Positions 47,930-59,000 of a stretch of 64,000 nucleotides of DNA are shown in pieces (positions within the stretch are counted from its first letter, which is position 1; the number at the start of each line of letters is the position of its first letter). The stretch spans positions 7,769-71,768 of the forward strand of contig CAJNOL010000637.1 in assembly GCA_905250125.1 (NCBI GenBank), written 5' to 3'. The translations under genes were made by a program, and so were the position numbers. The DNA comes from Rotaria sordida (taxonomy: Eukaryota; Rotifera; Eurotatoria; Philodinida; Philodinidae). The notes under the pieces were generated by a model, which did no database searches, was not told where the DNA came from, and saw only the letters and a program-made list of their open reading frames with translations.

Positions 47930-49148
47930 TTAATAATAATCATCGTATTCATCATCGAAGTGATTTTTACTGTTTAATTCACTGTTTATTTCAGCCATGA
48001 CAGAAGCAGTTCTTTGATCAGTTTCATCTTCATTTCGTCTAAAATACAGGACCTTATCATGCTTGTGTGACAATATAAAATAGTAGTGCGAAGTGAACCA
48101 TATACTTACCGAGCTTTTTTACTTCGACTACGGGCAGCCCGTTTTTGTCCACCGACATGTTTGGCACCAACACGTTTCCAAAACCGATTAAATTTTTCTA
48201 GTTTGTTTTCAAAAAAAGCAGCAATCATGGCTCCTTGGACATAAATATCAGTAAAACATATAATGAATGGCATTACTTACCTTTTACAATTTCAAATCGT
48301 TCATCTTCTACTTTTAATGCTTCACCATTAATTATTTCTTCTTCTGAATACAGCTTACGAATTAACTTACAATGAATGGCAGTTATTGATAAATTAGGAG
48401 ATATTGAATCGAAGAGATTTTTTTCCTTATATTTCTATTATTAAAGCCAAGTCAAAAAAAATTAATATAACAATGATCGATTACTCACGTAGATTGATAA
48501 TTCAACTGGTTTGTTAGCCGATACTTGATCCTATATAGAACGAAATTTACAGAAGAAGGTAAGATTATAGAAATTCACAGGTTTATTTGCATGAAGTAAT
48601 GAAATCATCATTTTTTGAATTTTTTCATTACTTTTACAAAGTCCTTGAAAACCATCAACAAGTAATTCTTGTTGTTTCATAACAGTTTTCAAACAATTGG
48701 TAATATCATTCGTTTGCTTTCCATGATCAAGTGGAGCTTCAGCATGTTTTCGCTTAATTGATGGTGATGACGAAGGAATATAATCTAAACAAATAAAAAT
48801 CTTTTTCACTATAGATTGATATTATTAAAGGTAGAACTAACCATGATCATAAGTTGTAATTCTTGAAGAAACATTTCGATGATAGGAATTCGATTCGAAA
48901 AGGTCACAATCTGATGAATACGGTTGGATAGCATCTGAACATAATACATCTACCCTATGAAAGATGAAACTATACCAATTTTACCGCGATCATTTTGTGT
49001 ATGATGCTGTTGTTGTCTGCATTGTTGTGAAAAAAAAATGAGCTGATGATGGAAGTGTATGTCGTGCTGTTAAAGGCGAATTTGTACGTGGTTGAGTTAA
49101 TGAATTATTAGTAGTTGTTGTGCTAAGAGAAGTTCTTTGGGGATACAT
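47930..49148 (-). CDS. Unidentified gene with a possible BEN-like domain; frameshifted first exon
   Basis: Seven exons (49148-48985, 48934-48842, 48784-48579, 48530-48489, 48434-48281, 48233-48110, 48038-47930) would give about 296 aa. All junction phases agree except that exon 1 is one base too long: an A run at 49030-49038 needs one base fewer to link the ATG to the rest. Exon 1 is Thr/Ser/Gln-rich. Exon 3 has a basic KRKHAE patch and a helical segment. Exons 5-6 hold CKLIRKLYSEEEIINGEALK and FENKLEKFNRFWKRVGAKHV, which resemble a BEN DNA-binding domain only loosely. The tail is acidic and ends DDYY. A TTTTTTTCAG acceptor ends 30 nt before the ATG. It is either a real gene with a homopolymer sequence error or a recent pseudogene; proximity to the tnp2 remnant suggests a possible mobile-element origin. 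Confidence 0.6.
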
Positions 49149-49201
49149 ATTTCAATGTACAATAAAACGTGAATCTATCTGAAAAAAATCTGACTTCTTC
49201 C

Positions 49202-49387
49202 TAGTGGCGTAACCAAGGTAGGGCATGAGTGGGCAGCGGCCCCTCACACAAGGTCTCTGTCGACACACCGATGGGAAAAAATATTAAATAAATACATAGA
49301 CATTTTCGTTGTCCTAGCATAGTAGAGTCATTTTGTAAGCGAGTGGGACGCCGCCCACCCGCTCATGATTTTCTGGTTACGCCACTA
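49202..49387. mobile_element. 186-bp MITE with ~45-bp terminal inverted repeats
   Basis: TAGTGGCGTAACCA at 49202 and TGGTTACGCCACTA ending at 49387 are exact inverses of each other. The arms continue imperfectly for about 45 bp through GGGCATGAGTGGGC on the left and CCCGCTCATGA on the right. The element is much richer in GC than its surroundings and has no coding capacity. The outer TA could be a target-site duplication (Tc1/mariner-like); the GTGGCG-type end also recalls hAT elements. The superfamily is unresolved. Confidence 0.8.
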
Positions 49388-49593
49388 CTTGTTCCATACA
49401 GAATAGAGAACCTGAAGAAACAGTCAAAAGGAAATTTGAAATATAAGAAAATGAACAAGATCAGTTAGAATATATCGAAGTAATATAAAGAATGGCTTGA
49501 GTAAAAAGAAACAGCATCAGTAGAGCACACAAGACCGAAAAATTTTCAATCAAATGATCCAATATATATATATATAAAACAATTGTTTCACAT

Positions 49594-51216
49594 TTAATCA
49601 TGTTCAAGTTCATGATCAACATTAGATGTAAGGATAATATCATCATCAAATGAAAGAAAAATCGATTTTCGAAGTAAAGAAGAACATGGATATATACGAA
49701 CGATAATTGAAGAAGAGTGGACGCAATAAAAGTATTGATTGATTCTATCTGGCCATGAGCTGATACTATCATCTAGATTGAGATGTTTTGATAGTGAAAA
49801 AGAAGAACATCACTTTTGTTTAACAAAAAGAAACTTTTCATTACGATATGAAAAGAAGAGTAAGATTTCGCCAAAGCAAACCAGTTTAGAACAGGAAGAG
49901 TTATATAAGCATACTCGATAACTAACAGATGTTTTTCGCAACTTATATGAAAGTGAATGATAAACGGCAATACCTAAATGCAAACGATCATAAGAGCTAA
50001 TATCTTCAGCAGCTGCATGATTAAAAAAGCGAAAAAAAAGGATAAGTAAATTGTTCATCATATTCTTTGGTAACATTGTGATCAAAAAAATTATTTTTTA
50101 AAAAATGATTTGGTGTACGCTTAACTTTTCTGAAGTGAATGAATCGATCGATGGAATACCAAAAGCTCATTTGACTACCTAATGATATTGTTTCATGGCT
50201 CATTTTTGCTAAGTGATTTAGTGAACTCTCAATATTGAATATATTGTGAACAGCTAACGCACTATGGTTATGGCACTGTCTCCACAAATGAACTAGAAAC
50301 TGAGTCGATAGAAGTTCAGGACAGGCCCCATAAAATTAATGGAAACTGATCTAAGCAACATTCGATAAAAGGACGCATTGCATATATGTTTGACTGATTA
50401 TAAAAAAAGATCAATGTACGCAAATTAACAAAAAATAAAGAAAAATGTCGAACGATAGCAGAAGGAAAAGATTTTTCAAGATGTATGAGAAGTGGAAGAG
50501 ATATATAAAGAAAAAAAATTTCCATTTGACTAGCTTTCCATTGATTAAACATTGATAAGTTTTTCGGACGTTGATTAAAGGTATGTGGATAAAGAAGATC
50601 AGAAAGATAAACATTTGCTTTTTCAATAGCAAATTTCGGTAATAAATCAATCCACTGTGTAATAAGTACAGGTAAATGAACTTGCAAACATACATGAAAA
50701 TAATCAAATACACATTGAGTTGGAATTGACAAGATGGTGGATAAAGGTGATTTTCCTAGAACTCCAAATAGTCGAATTTTTGTCTTGGAGGCTGCGATTA
50801 AACTACCACAATAATCAATATTTTCTTGAGTTCGAGGTTCAGAACGAGTTGCTTGATATTCCTGCCATGAATAGAGGGTGTGGATGTGGAGTGTAGGTGT
50901 GGATGTGGGGTGTGGGTGTGGCTGAAAAGAAAGTCCACATCCACACATCCCACCCACCCATACCCCACACCTACACCCTCACGTGTTGCATTCATTAATA
51001 AAAGATGTTTCTAAAAAGAAATCACAGCTAATATTTACATGCAAAGTATTGTAATATTACGTTATGATCAGGTAATTCAAAATTATTTTTCAAAAAATAA
51101 CAGTGTATGTATATAAATAAAAAATCTGTTTCATTCAAAATATTCCTAGAATTTTCATTGACTAAACGATCGAATACTTTGCTAACATTCATTGCTAAAT
51201 AATATAATACCAACAA
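49594..51216 (-). pseudogene. Decayed tnp2-type (CACTA/EnSpm-like) transposase
   Basis: The main minus-strand frame (50957-50316) contains FGVLGKSPLSTI, FDYFHVCLQVHLPVL, NQRPKNLSMFNQWKASQME and YISLPLLIHLEK. These are ordered as in transposases with a tnp2-like domain (GVKG.SPL, .DYMH, WKASE.R, YSLPVL). After GLS the frame is broken at about 50320 and continues in another frame (VHLWRQCHNHSALAVHNIFN and onward). A second break or small intron near 50030 leads to a C-terminal segment interrupted by TGA at about 49810 and ending at TAA 49594-49596. A fragment at 51216-51028 may be the N terminus. Frameshifts and the stop mark it as non-functional. A telomere-like inverted repeat sits inside the 5' part of the frame. 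Confidence 0.7.
50874..50980. repeat. TGTGGG-rich inverted repeat (telomere-like tract)
   Basis: The plus strand reads as G-rich units from 50874 to 50922 (GAGGGTGTGG, GGATGTGGGGTGTGGGTGTG). A 10-12 nt spacer follows, then C-rich units to 50980 (CCACACATCCCACCCACCCA, CACCTACACCCTC). The two arms are imperfect inverse copies. TGTGGG occurs twice; it is the telomere repeat reported for bdelloid rotifers. The tract lies in the transposase remnant without breaking its frame. Confidence 0.75.
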
Positions 51217-52290
51217 TCAAAAGAAAAATGAAAGCCAGAATAAAAATCGATGACTTCGTGTTGTAACAGCTTCGTTTATTTATAATAACCTAAAATACAT
51301 TAATTCCTTATCATGTAAATATAGGAAATATAGAAAACTGTAAAGATTTACTTGTGTCTTTCTTTAAATTTAAGTGATCAACTACACATCCACAATAACA
51401 GATTCACACAAAATCAAACAAGTGCACATCAATAAAGAACTACAATTGTTTCTTTGTCTAAAGAAGAAGAAGACACGTGGGAGACAATGATGTAGAAAAA
51501 GTATAGAGGACAATAACATCGAAAAAAATTATTCGCTTTAAATGAGATATTTGCGAAATCTACCCTAAATTAGGGATAGTACGTTCGAATCAGAAAAATA
51601 TTGGGAACTTTTTTATATAGCTATGAGCATTTTTCAACAAATAAGATTTTTAGAAAATTAAAAGTATTCCGGTCGATTCTTACAATAAATGTAAAGCGAA
51701 AATTGATCTTTTAATAAGTACTATGTGATTATCTTTCATAACGCTTTTAGAGTCATCATTATTATCATCATATATGTTTCTCAGAAAATATCATCCAATT
51801 AAGTATGCGGGTAACATTCCAATTCATAAAAATGACTAATAATTACATCAGTTAAAAATCAACTATTAACTTAAAAAAATATCTGAATACTATACTATAT
51901 CTTTTGCAATGATATTTATGTATTGATAAATTCTTATCAATACTTCCATCATCTTGAAACAATGTCATTAAGAATAATCCATAGGCATGAAGCACTTTTG
52001 TGTTGTCCTAAGTTGATAAACATAGTAGATATTTTCGAATATTATCTGAAGATTTCTTCTCAAATTTTTGATAAATATGACATGGAGTATAGCCGGTTGC
52101 TAAGAAATGGATAGTAAGCAGGACGGTTCTCTCATTCTCCAGAATCCAGTTAGGCATCAAGAAAGATAAATGTGGAAACCTCGGATTTATATCCGAGAGT
52201 TATGTGTACTTCAAAAAGTGAATGAGACGGATTAGTCACGCTAGCATGTGTGAACATAAAAATTAACCTGGCAAACCTTGTCTATAAACA

Positions 52291-52434
52291 CTTGATTTCT
52301 ATTGGCTACTGCTCAACCAATAGGATTTGGAGCGAATACAGCTCAGATTTGAACTCTTCACCTTGATTTACCCTAAGAAACTCGTTTTTCCTATAACTTG
52401 ATTTCTATTGGTTACTGTTCAGCCAATAGGATTT
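52291..52434. repeat. Two direct copies of a 38-bp hairpin unit
   Basis: Copies at 52291-52328 and 52397-52434 (period 106 bp) start CTTGATTTCTATTGG and end CCAATAGGATTT, differing at only a few positions. Each can fold on CTATTGG/CCAATAG. The 68 bp between the copies are not obviously repeated after the second one. Confidence 0.8.
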
Positions 52435-52679
52435 CGAGGCAAACGGATTTTAGATTGCAGTTCTTCGACCCATAAAACCTCGAACTATCATCTCTGTGAT
52501 CGAAAAACAGAGCTCTAATTGTGGATCAATTAGAGTGTGGACACATACAGAACCAATTCTCGTTTAATTATCTTTGCAATAGATGAGTTAATCTTCTTGT
52601 TTCTTTATGTTTTATATACCATTTTGTAGCTCGTGAAATTCTCTATCGAATGGTATATAATAGTTGGGATTTTGTTTGA

Positions 52680-52960
52680 CTATGATAGGAAAAGTATTTT
52701 ACGAAAGCCGGGATGGGTCGATCTTCCCATAGAAAGGTATAGGGAAAAACCACTATTTTTGCAATAACTCACGAATGGCTCGGCCAATGATTCTCATCTT
52801 CGAACTCGACCGAGATATTGTTGAGACTAAACTGTGCAGAAAATTTCATCGCGATCTGACTCTCCTTTCAAAAGTTATCGTGTAAACGGACGGCCGGCCG
52901 GCCGGACGGACGGACATACTGACCGATTCTAGAGTGTACTCACTTTTTGAGTACACAAAA
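52680..52960. repeat. GGCC/GGAC tract followed by a hairpin
   Basis: A (CGGC)n/(GGAC)n-type run at 52888-52915 is followed by a perfect 9-bp stem hairpin at 52934-52956 (GTGTACTCA and TGAGTACAC around a 5-nt loop). The preceding 200 bp are non-coding. Such a hairpin near an element end recalls Helitron 3' ends, but the terminal CTRR was not identified. Confidence 0.5.
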
Positions 52961-53199
52961 AAGATACCCTATGCCCACGTCTGAAACCGGTAGATTTGAG
53001 CTTCGTTAACAAATATCTCGCCTATGAGATCCTAACAAACCAGACAAGATTGTTGTGACTCACAATCACGATCGCGATGAGCACAAGTCATGATTGTGAG
53101 CATGACCGTGATTAAAAGTTCGTGATCGTTATGTGATCGTGACCAAAAAACTGGTCACGTCCAGAGCTAGACATGACTATGTTCAGAATTCATGGGACA

Positions 53200-53520
53200 C
53201 TAGATCTACTTGCCAAGTTTTTCCGAGATATTTTCTCGTCATCTAATAGATCTCAATCAAATCTATCTACGAGCAAACAATCTAGAGTAAGTCTATTTAT
53301 TTCAGATAATAAAAATGTTTCTACCATCATGATAACATATACATGTGCATCATATCATACATGATGTCATTCTTATTGTTACGTAGACTAGACCTGCTTG
53401 TCCACTTTTTTAATTAAGATGTTTTATCATCATTCCATAGATTTCAATCAGATCTATCGATTAGTAAACAATCCAGAATGAATCTACATGTTTTAGATAA
53501 TAAAAAGTTTTATATAATCA
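53200..53520. repeat. Diverged tandem duplication, ~188-bp period
   Basis: The segment starting CTAGATCTACTTG at 53200 recurs as CTAGACCTGCTTG at 53388. Shared blocks follow in the same order: CATAGATTTCAATCAGATCT versus AATAGATCTCAATCAAATCT, AAACAATC, and AGATAATAAAAA. No coding content was seen. Confidence 0.65.
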
Positions 53521-56011
53521 TTGTAATGTATGGATTTTCTATGTAAATACATATAGTGTGATAATGCAGTTTCGATATGAAAGAAAGCAATAGAACTAAC
53601 TTTTTTCATACATTTATTTCTATGTCATTTGATAGAGATGTAAAAGAACTTCAATTCGATATATAAATAGACTAAACATGAGAATGAAAGAGTGAAGCAA
53701 TAAGCTTTAAACCACTCCGTATCCTAATACTTTTGAGAGCATGGAATATATAGAAAAGAAGGATAAGTAAATCGAGTCGCATGCAATGTGGGAAGCATCA
53801 AATGGTCTGATTTTGTTAGAAATATACATCTGACATCCAAACTGATAAAATGAGAAAGACAAAGTCGAGTTCTGGCAGCGGGCCATTTTCGATTCTTAAC
53901 GACCCCCCCCCCCATTTCACAGTTACACCATTTTGTTCAGAATTGAATTCTACATCCGATGGCACAATAGTAAATTTTTCATAGAGCAAGCCTAGCTTTT
54001 AACAACATTGTTTTCTAAAATGTACCGTTAATCGAAGACAGGTGTCAGGTTCGAACCATTTTTTCGTGAATAACAGTATCAGGGACCTTGAAAAGGTCAT
54101 GGAAGGGTAGACCACAAAAGTCTCTATCTATTGGAATTAAATGCTGTATTTTTAGCAGTGGCTTTGATGAGCAAAAGCTTGCACTAATTGATAATTGGCA
54201 GCAGAAAATAGAGAATCGCAGTTGAATGATTATGTAGGTATAAATCTTTTCAAGTAGACACTGCGAAAAAAAACATATTTGAAAAACAAAGTAGACAATT
54301 TGGTAGAGCTCGAAATTCTCCATCTTTTAATATAAAAATGAATATATTTCTTGAACAGGAAACAAACGAAAAAAAGCAAAAACATTTTGGTACAATTTTG
54401 TTATGGCCCACCCGTTTGCATGGCAAGATTTTTATCGAAATAATAAGCAATGAAAGACTTAATAAGAAGCACAACTTTCAATACTGTCCATGGAGTAGCT
54501 GATGTGAGAAATAGTATATTGTCGATATTTTTTGAGGTGTAAGTGTGCGTGTAATGAAATAAAACAAAGAAGGTTTGCAGGACGTTTCGGGCCTCTGAAA
54601 ATTTCTATTTTTTTAGCCGAAAGCAGAAACCTTAAAAAAGGTTCTGGACATAAAAATGGCTCTGACGTCTTCGTCGAAACTTTTTCCCGATCAGAGCCCT
54701 TTTTTCAGAGTTTCGGCTGCCGAATAAAATACAAAACCTTTTAGAAGCCTAAAAAGTTCTGCGAACATCTTTTTATTTTTTTTCCAGAACACCCACAACC
54801 CTGCTTCATATACACTTGGCGGGACGCACACTTCAATTGATTTGGTCCCGTCCCATTCCGTCCTATGCTGTTCTGCTACATTTTCAATTTTATGGTTCCA
54901 TCTCGTCCTGCTTCAGGACGGGACGGGGTAGGCCTCGTCCCGTAGAGCTCTGGATCATACAATGAACTCCAATTCCATTCCAAAACATCAAAAATTAACC
55001 ATGTATTTGGTAAAAAGTAGTGCAGTAGACAGTCCTTTTCAGGTTAAAAAGCTTAATGCGAAAAACAAAAGGGTTGTCCATCATAATTCTTTTTATACTT
55101 AAGTCATCGGAACAGAATTGTGTTTCTGACCTATGCTCTAGACGAAGTTTATGCACAAAAATTTTCAAACCTTCAGCATTTATATTGACTGAGATCCTCA
55201 AATGATTTTTACTTTTGTAATTTAATCTTAGGACTATACACATTCTGTCTAAATATAAAAAATAATTGATGAGCATACAAAATACTATAGATGTACGGCA
55301 TCAGATCTGTTATATAAAACTTTATTATCTTAGAAGAAAAAGAAAAATTATCAAAGTTAATAACTTGTATAGAATAAACTACATTTATACAAAAGAAAGC
55401 CATTGAGATAACAGGTGCAACTAAATACTCATTACCCTGTTCTCAATTTTCATGGTATTAATTGCTTAGCAGAATTAATTCACTCCATATACCATCAAAT
55501 TAAAAACTAATTTTTATAGGTAAAAATAACTTTATTTTAATGCTGTTAGTATATCTAGTGCAATCAATTCCACCCTACATAGATAACAATGTTATATGGA
55601 AAAGGAAATGATCTTAAAAATAAATCAAAGCAATTCGTGTTTAATGAACATGAAAAGCATCGATTGTGTTATTGTCTGGTTTTTTTGTTTTTGTTTTTGT
55701 TTTTCACATTTTTACATAACCATCTGTGAAAGCACGAAATAGTTAATAAAGTAACAAAAAGAAAAGAAGAAAAATCATCTTACAAAAATCGAATAACCTG
55801 ATGTTTGTACATATTCAACAAGAGAGAATCAAGAATAGATCACATAGGAACGAAGAAAAAAAAGAAGAAAAATTTTCAATCACATATGTGCACATTTCTT
55901 GATCTTTTCATTCTTTTTTTTGTAACCTAATTTCAAATGCATGTTTAACATAATAGTAAAATCTAGACTTAAAAAGAGAAATACAAAAAAACAGAAAAGT
56001 CTCGAAATTTA

Positions 56012-59000
56012 TCACATTGTTATATTTCGTTGTATTGGTGGTATTGTTGATTGCCATCGAAATTGTTCAAGATGTTTTTTTTCAAATGACCAATAACCAA
56101 ATTTTTTTTGTTCAAGATAAGTAATCATTGCACGTTTTTTTTGCTGATGTTCTTTTGCTGTTTGTTTAAGATTATAATAACTTGTATCCGATGTAACAGA
56201 TTGAATTTTTAAACGTTGACATACATGACGATATTCACTTAAGAGTACAACTTTTGATATAAGACTTGTACCACTTAAGAAATAAAAAAAAAGAATCAAT
56301 TGTTTATGTTTTAGTTCTCTTTTTTTTCTTCTCTTCTGTTCTATATTTCATACCCTGTTACTGGTCGACCACAACGTGCATCAATTACTTCACCTTGAAA
56401 TGACGTTGACCATACGTAACCATAATCACTATCGAATTCTTGTGGTTGAACAAGTGGATATTTAACACGACCTAATAAATCAAATTTATTATCGATGATG
56501 ATAGGAAGAGAGGTAGGGATATTTCTAAAAGTGGGAGAAATCTATAGTTCAATGTAATAACGTTTTGAATCAGTCAAAACTGTATAGATATAGTGTAAAT
56601 TTTTGTCTTAAAGTTAGATATGTACAAAAATGTTTTCATTTCGACTAATTTTGAGACAAGTTTATTGTGGAATAAATCGTGTAGATTCTTAATGTAAAGT
56701 TGTTGTTCTATCGTTCTTTCGTCAAAACTTTTAGAAACAGAAATAGGTACCCTCTCCCCGATTGTGCTCTCCTTACTTATTATCTAAGAGTAAAAAATTT
56801 TGTTGTTTTTTTTCTTTTTATTTTACCTATCATAGGATGATGTACTCGTACAGGATCTGTTGCTTTTTCCAATCGACAACATACGGCACGTGATGTATGT
56901 GATTGTTTGAAACCACTTACTACGAAAAATAAAAGAAAAATTCAACATAAATAAAAAGAAAAAAAAATCTAGTACAAAATGTAATCGAAGAAAGTTTAAT
57001 TGGTTCAATGAGATTTGAAAGAAGAGCACCTTGAACACCAAGTACATTCCATTTGAGAATTTTATCACTACATGACATTATTGCAAAACGTTGAAGAGCT
57101 AAAAAAAAGAAAAACAATGTTCATTTTTTTTCTGTAAAACTGTTTATTTCAACTTACGATCAGCATCAATTGTTTCCATACCGACTGATAATTTATATCT
57201 TAAATGACCGTGTTCGGGATGTTCATATATTGGTGCATGACCAGCTGCTCTCATTTGTACAAGATCATAAGGAGCCATTGGTCCTAAATTAATTATAAAT
57301 ATATACACAATATAATTTTGAAAAACGAATATATAATTATATATATATACACATACCATCACAATCAGCCGGTAAAAATTCTCGTCCATCACCAGTAGGT
57401 GCTCCAGAAATAAGTAAATGAATAGAAACATGATTCTTTAATTGAGTTTTAGTTGAGTCTTTTTCACTGGTTTCTAATATTGATCGAATTGCACTACCAT
57501 TTGCATAATTAATCAATTCACCATAGAGATACCTATAGAAAAAAAAACTTCTTTATAATAAGTATCCTTTATATTAGCAAGTCTATAATCCTTCGAAGGG
57601 AGTTTTGCTAGGAATGAGTACCGCTTTATTTTGAATAGTCGAGAGAAAACAATAATGTTATGTGAAATAGAATAATAGCGGATAATTTTGTAAAAATTCA
57701 ATATATTTATGATACAAAACCTATTTTAAAAGAAAATTAAAGAAGCATCCGACTTAACCAAAAGTTAATTGTTTGTATATTGACCATTTTTCGTTGATAG
57801 CAATAGTGAAATATTCAGAAAGCTACGTCAAATATTCGAAAAGACATTTACTCGTATTACAAGTAAAAATATGAAGTACAAGTACAAATACTTTCGTCCG
57901 AATTCTAGCTTCTTGTAACATCTCATTATTTTCGTATTAATAATTAGTTACATCTAATCATGTCAACACGAGCTATTTTATCTCTAATTAAAAGATTTAA
58001 GTTAATTAATTATTGAAAAAAAGAAACTGAAAACTTCTGAATAATGAACACTTCTGACCAATCTCGATGATATCCACACTAGAGAACTTTTACTGTAGTA
58101 CGAATATAATTTTTTAAATTAGATTTCAACAGTAATAAATTTTTTTTAGCATTCAAGTAAAATCATTCTGTTTAAAAATATTTTCTACAAAATACAAACT
58201 TACTGTATAAATGCTCGTCGAGCAAGAGCTAATGCATGACAATCAAGTAATGATTCACCCATTTCACTAACATTTTCTGGTTCTGGACATCGACTACCCA
58301 TACCAAATGCTACAACACGACCAACATCACGTTGAGCTAAAACATACGACACAAAAAAAAAAGAACACAATTGAATCTATTATTAAATAAAATTATTTAC
58401 TTCGTTTAACAACAAAAGCTGCATAAAAACGATTATGAATTGTATCAAACATATCTGAATGATCATTTGCTCGATTATGTTTTATAAAATCTGCTACTGT
58501 ATTTGAAATTTCTTCATATTCAGTTAATGCAACCATTGGTTTACTTGTAATAATCTATAAATCAATAATATAAATCTCATAATATCTATAAAATTAATTT
58601 ATTTACATGTGATGGTTGTTTTTTCATAAGTGCCTCTAAAGCTCGTTGTGATGCTCGTCGTCTTGCATCGATTGCTGTATATGCATAAACATCCGATATT
58701 TTTGTTTCATCATTATCCAAAATAACCCATGATCGATATCTATATAAAAATAATAAATAATTCAATATAATAATGATAAGAAGAAGAAAAAAAAGAAAAA
58801 AAAAACAAAATCAATATGATTACAATTTTCTTTGATCAGGATTTTTTGGATCAGGTTCACATACTTCTGTTTTAATATCAATAGGTAACATATTTGCTTT
58901 ACAATATTCTTGTAAATTTGTAATAGGATTTTCAATTTGTGTTGTTAAACCAGATGTACCACCAAAACTACTTATTGGTGTACTTGTTAAATATTGATTT

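Larger units (their letters stand above)
51217..56011. other. Gene-free, repeat-rich interval
   Basis: About 4.8 kb with no exon I can support. It contains the direct-repeat hairpins at 52291-52434, a GGCC/GGAC tract with an adjacent hairpin at 52680-52960, a diverged tandem duplication at 53200-53520, a 13-C run at about 53902, and GC-richer self-complementary stretches at 54780-54950. Local GC content varies more than elsewhere, as expected of stacked old mobile elements. Confidence 0.5.
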
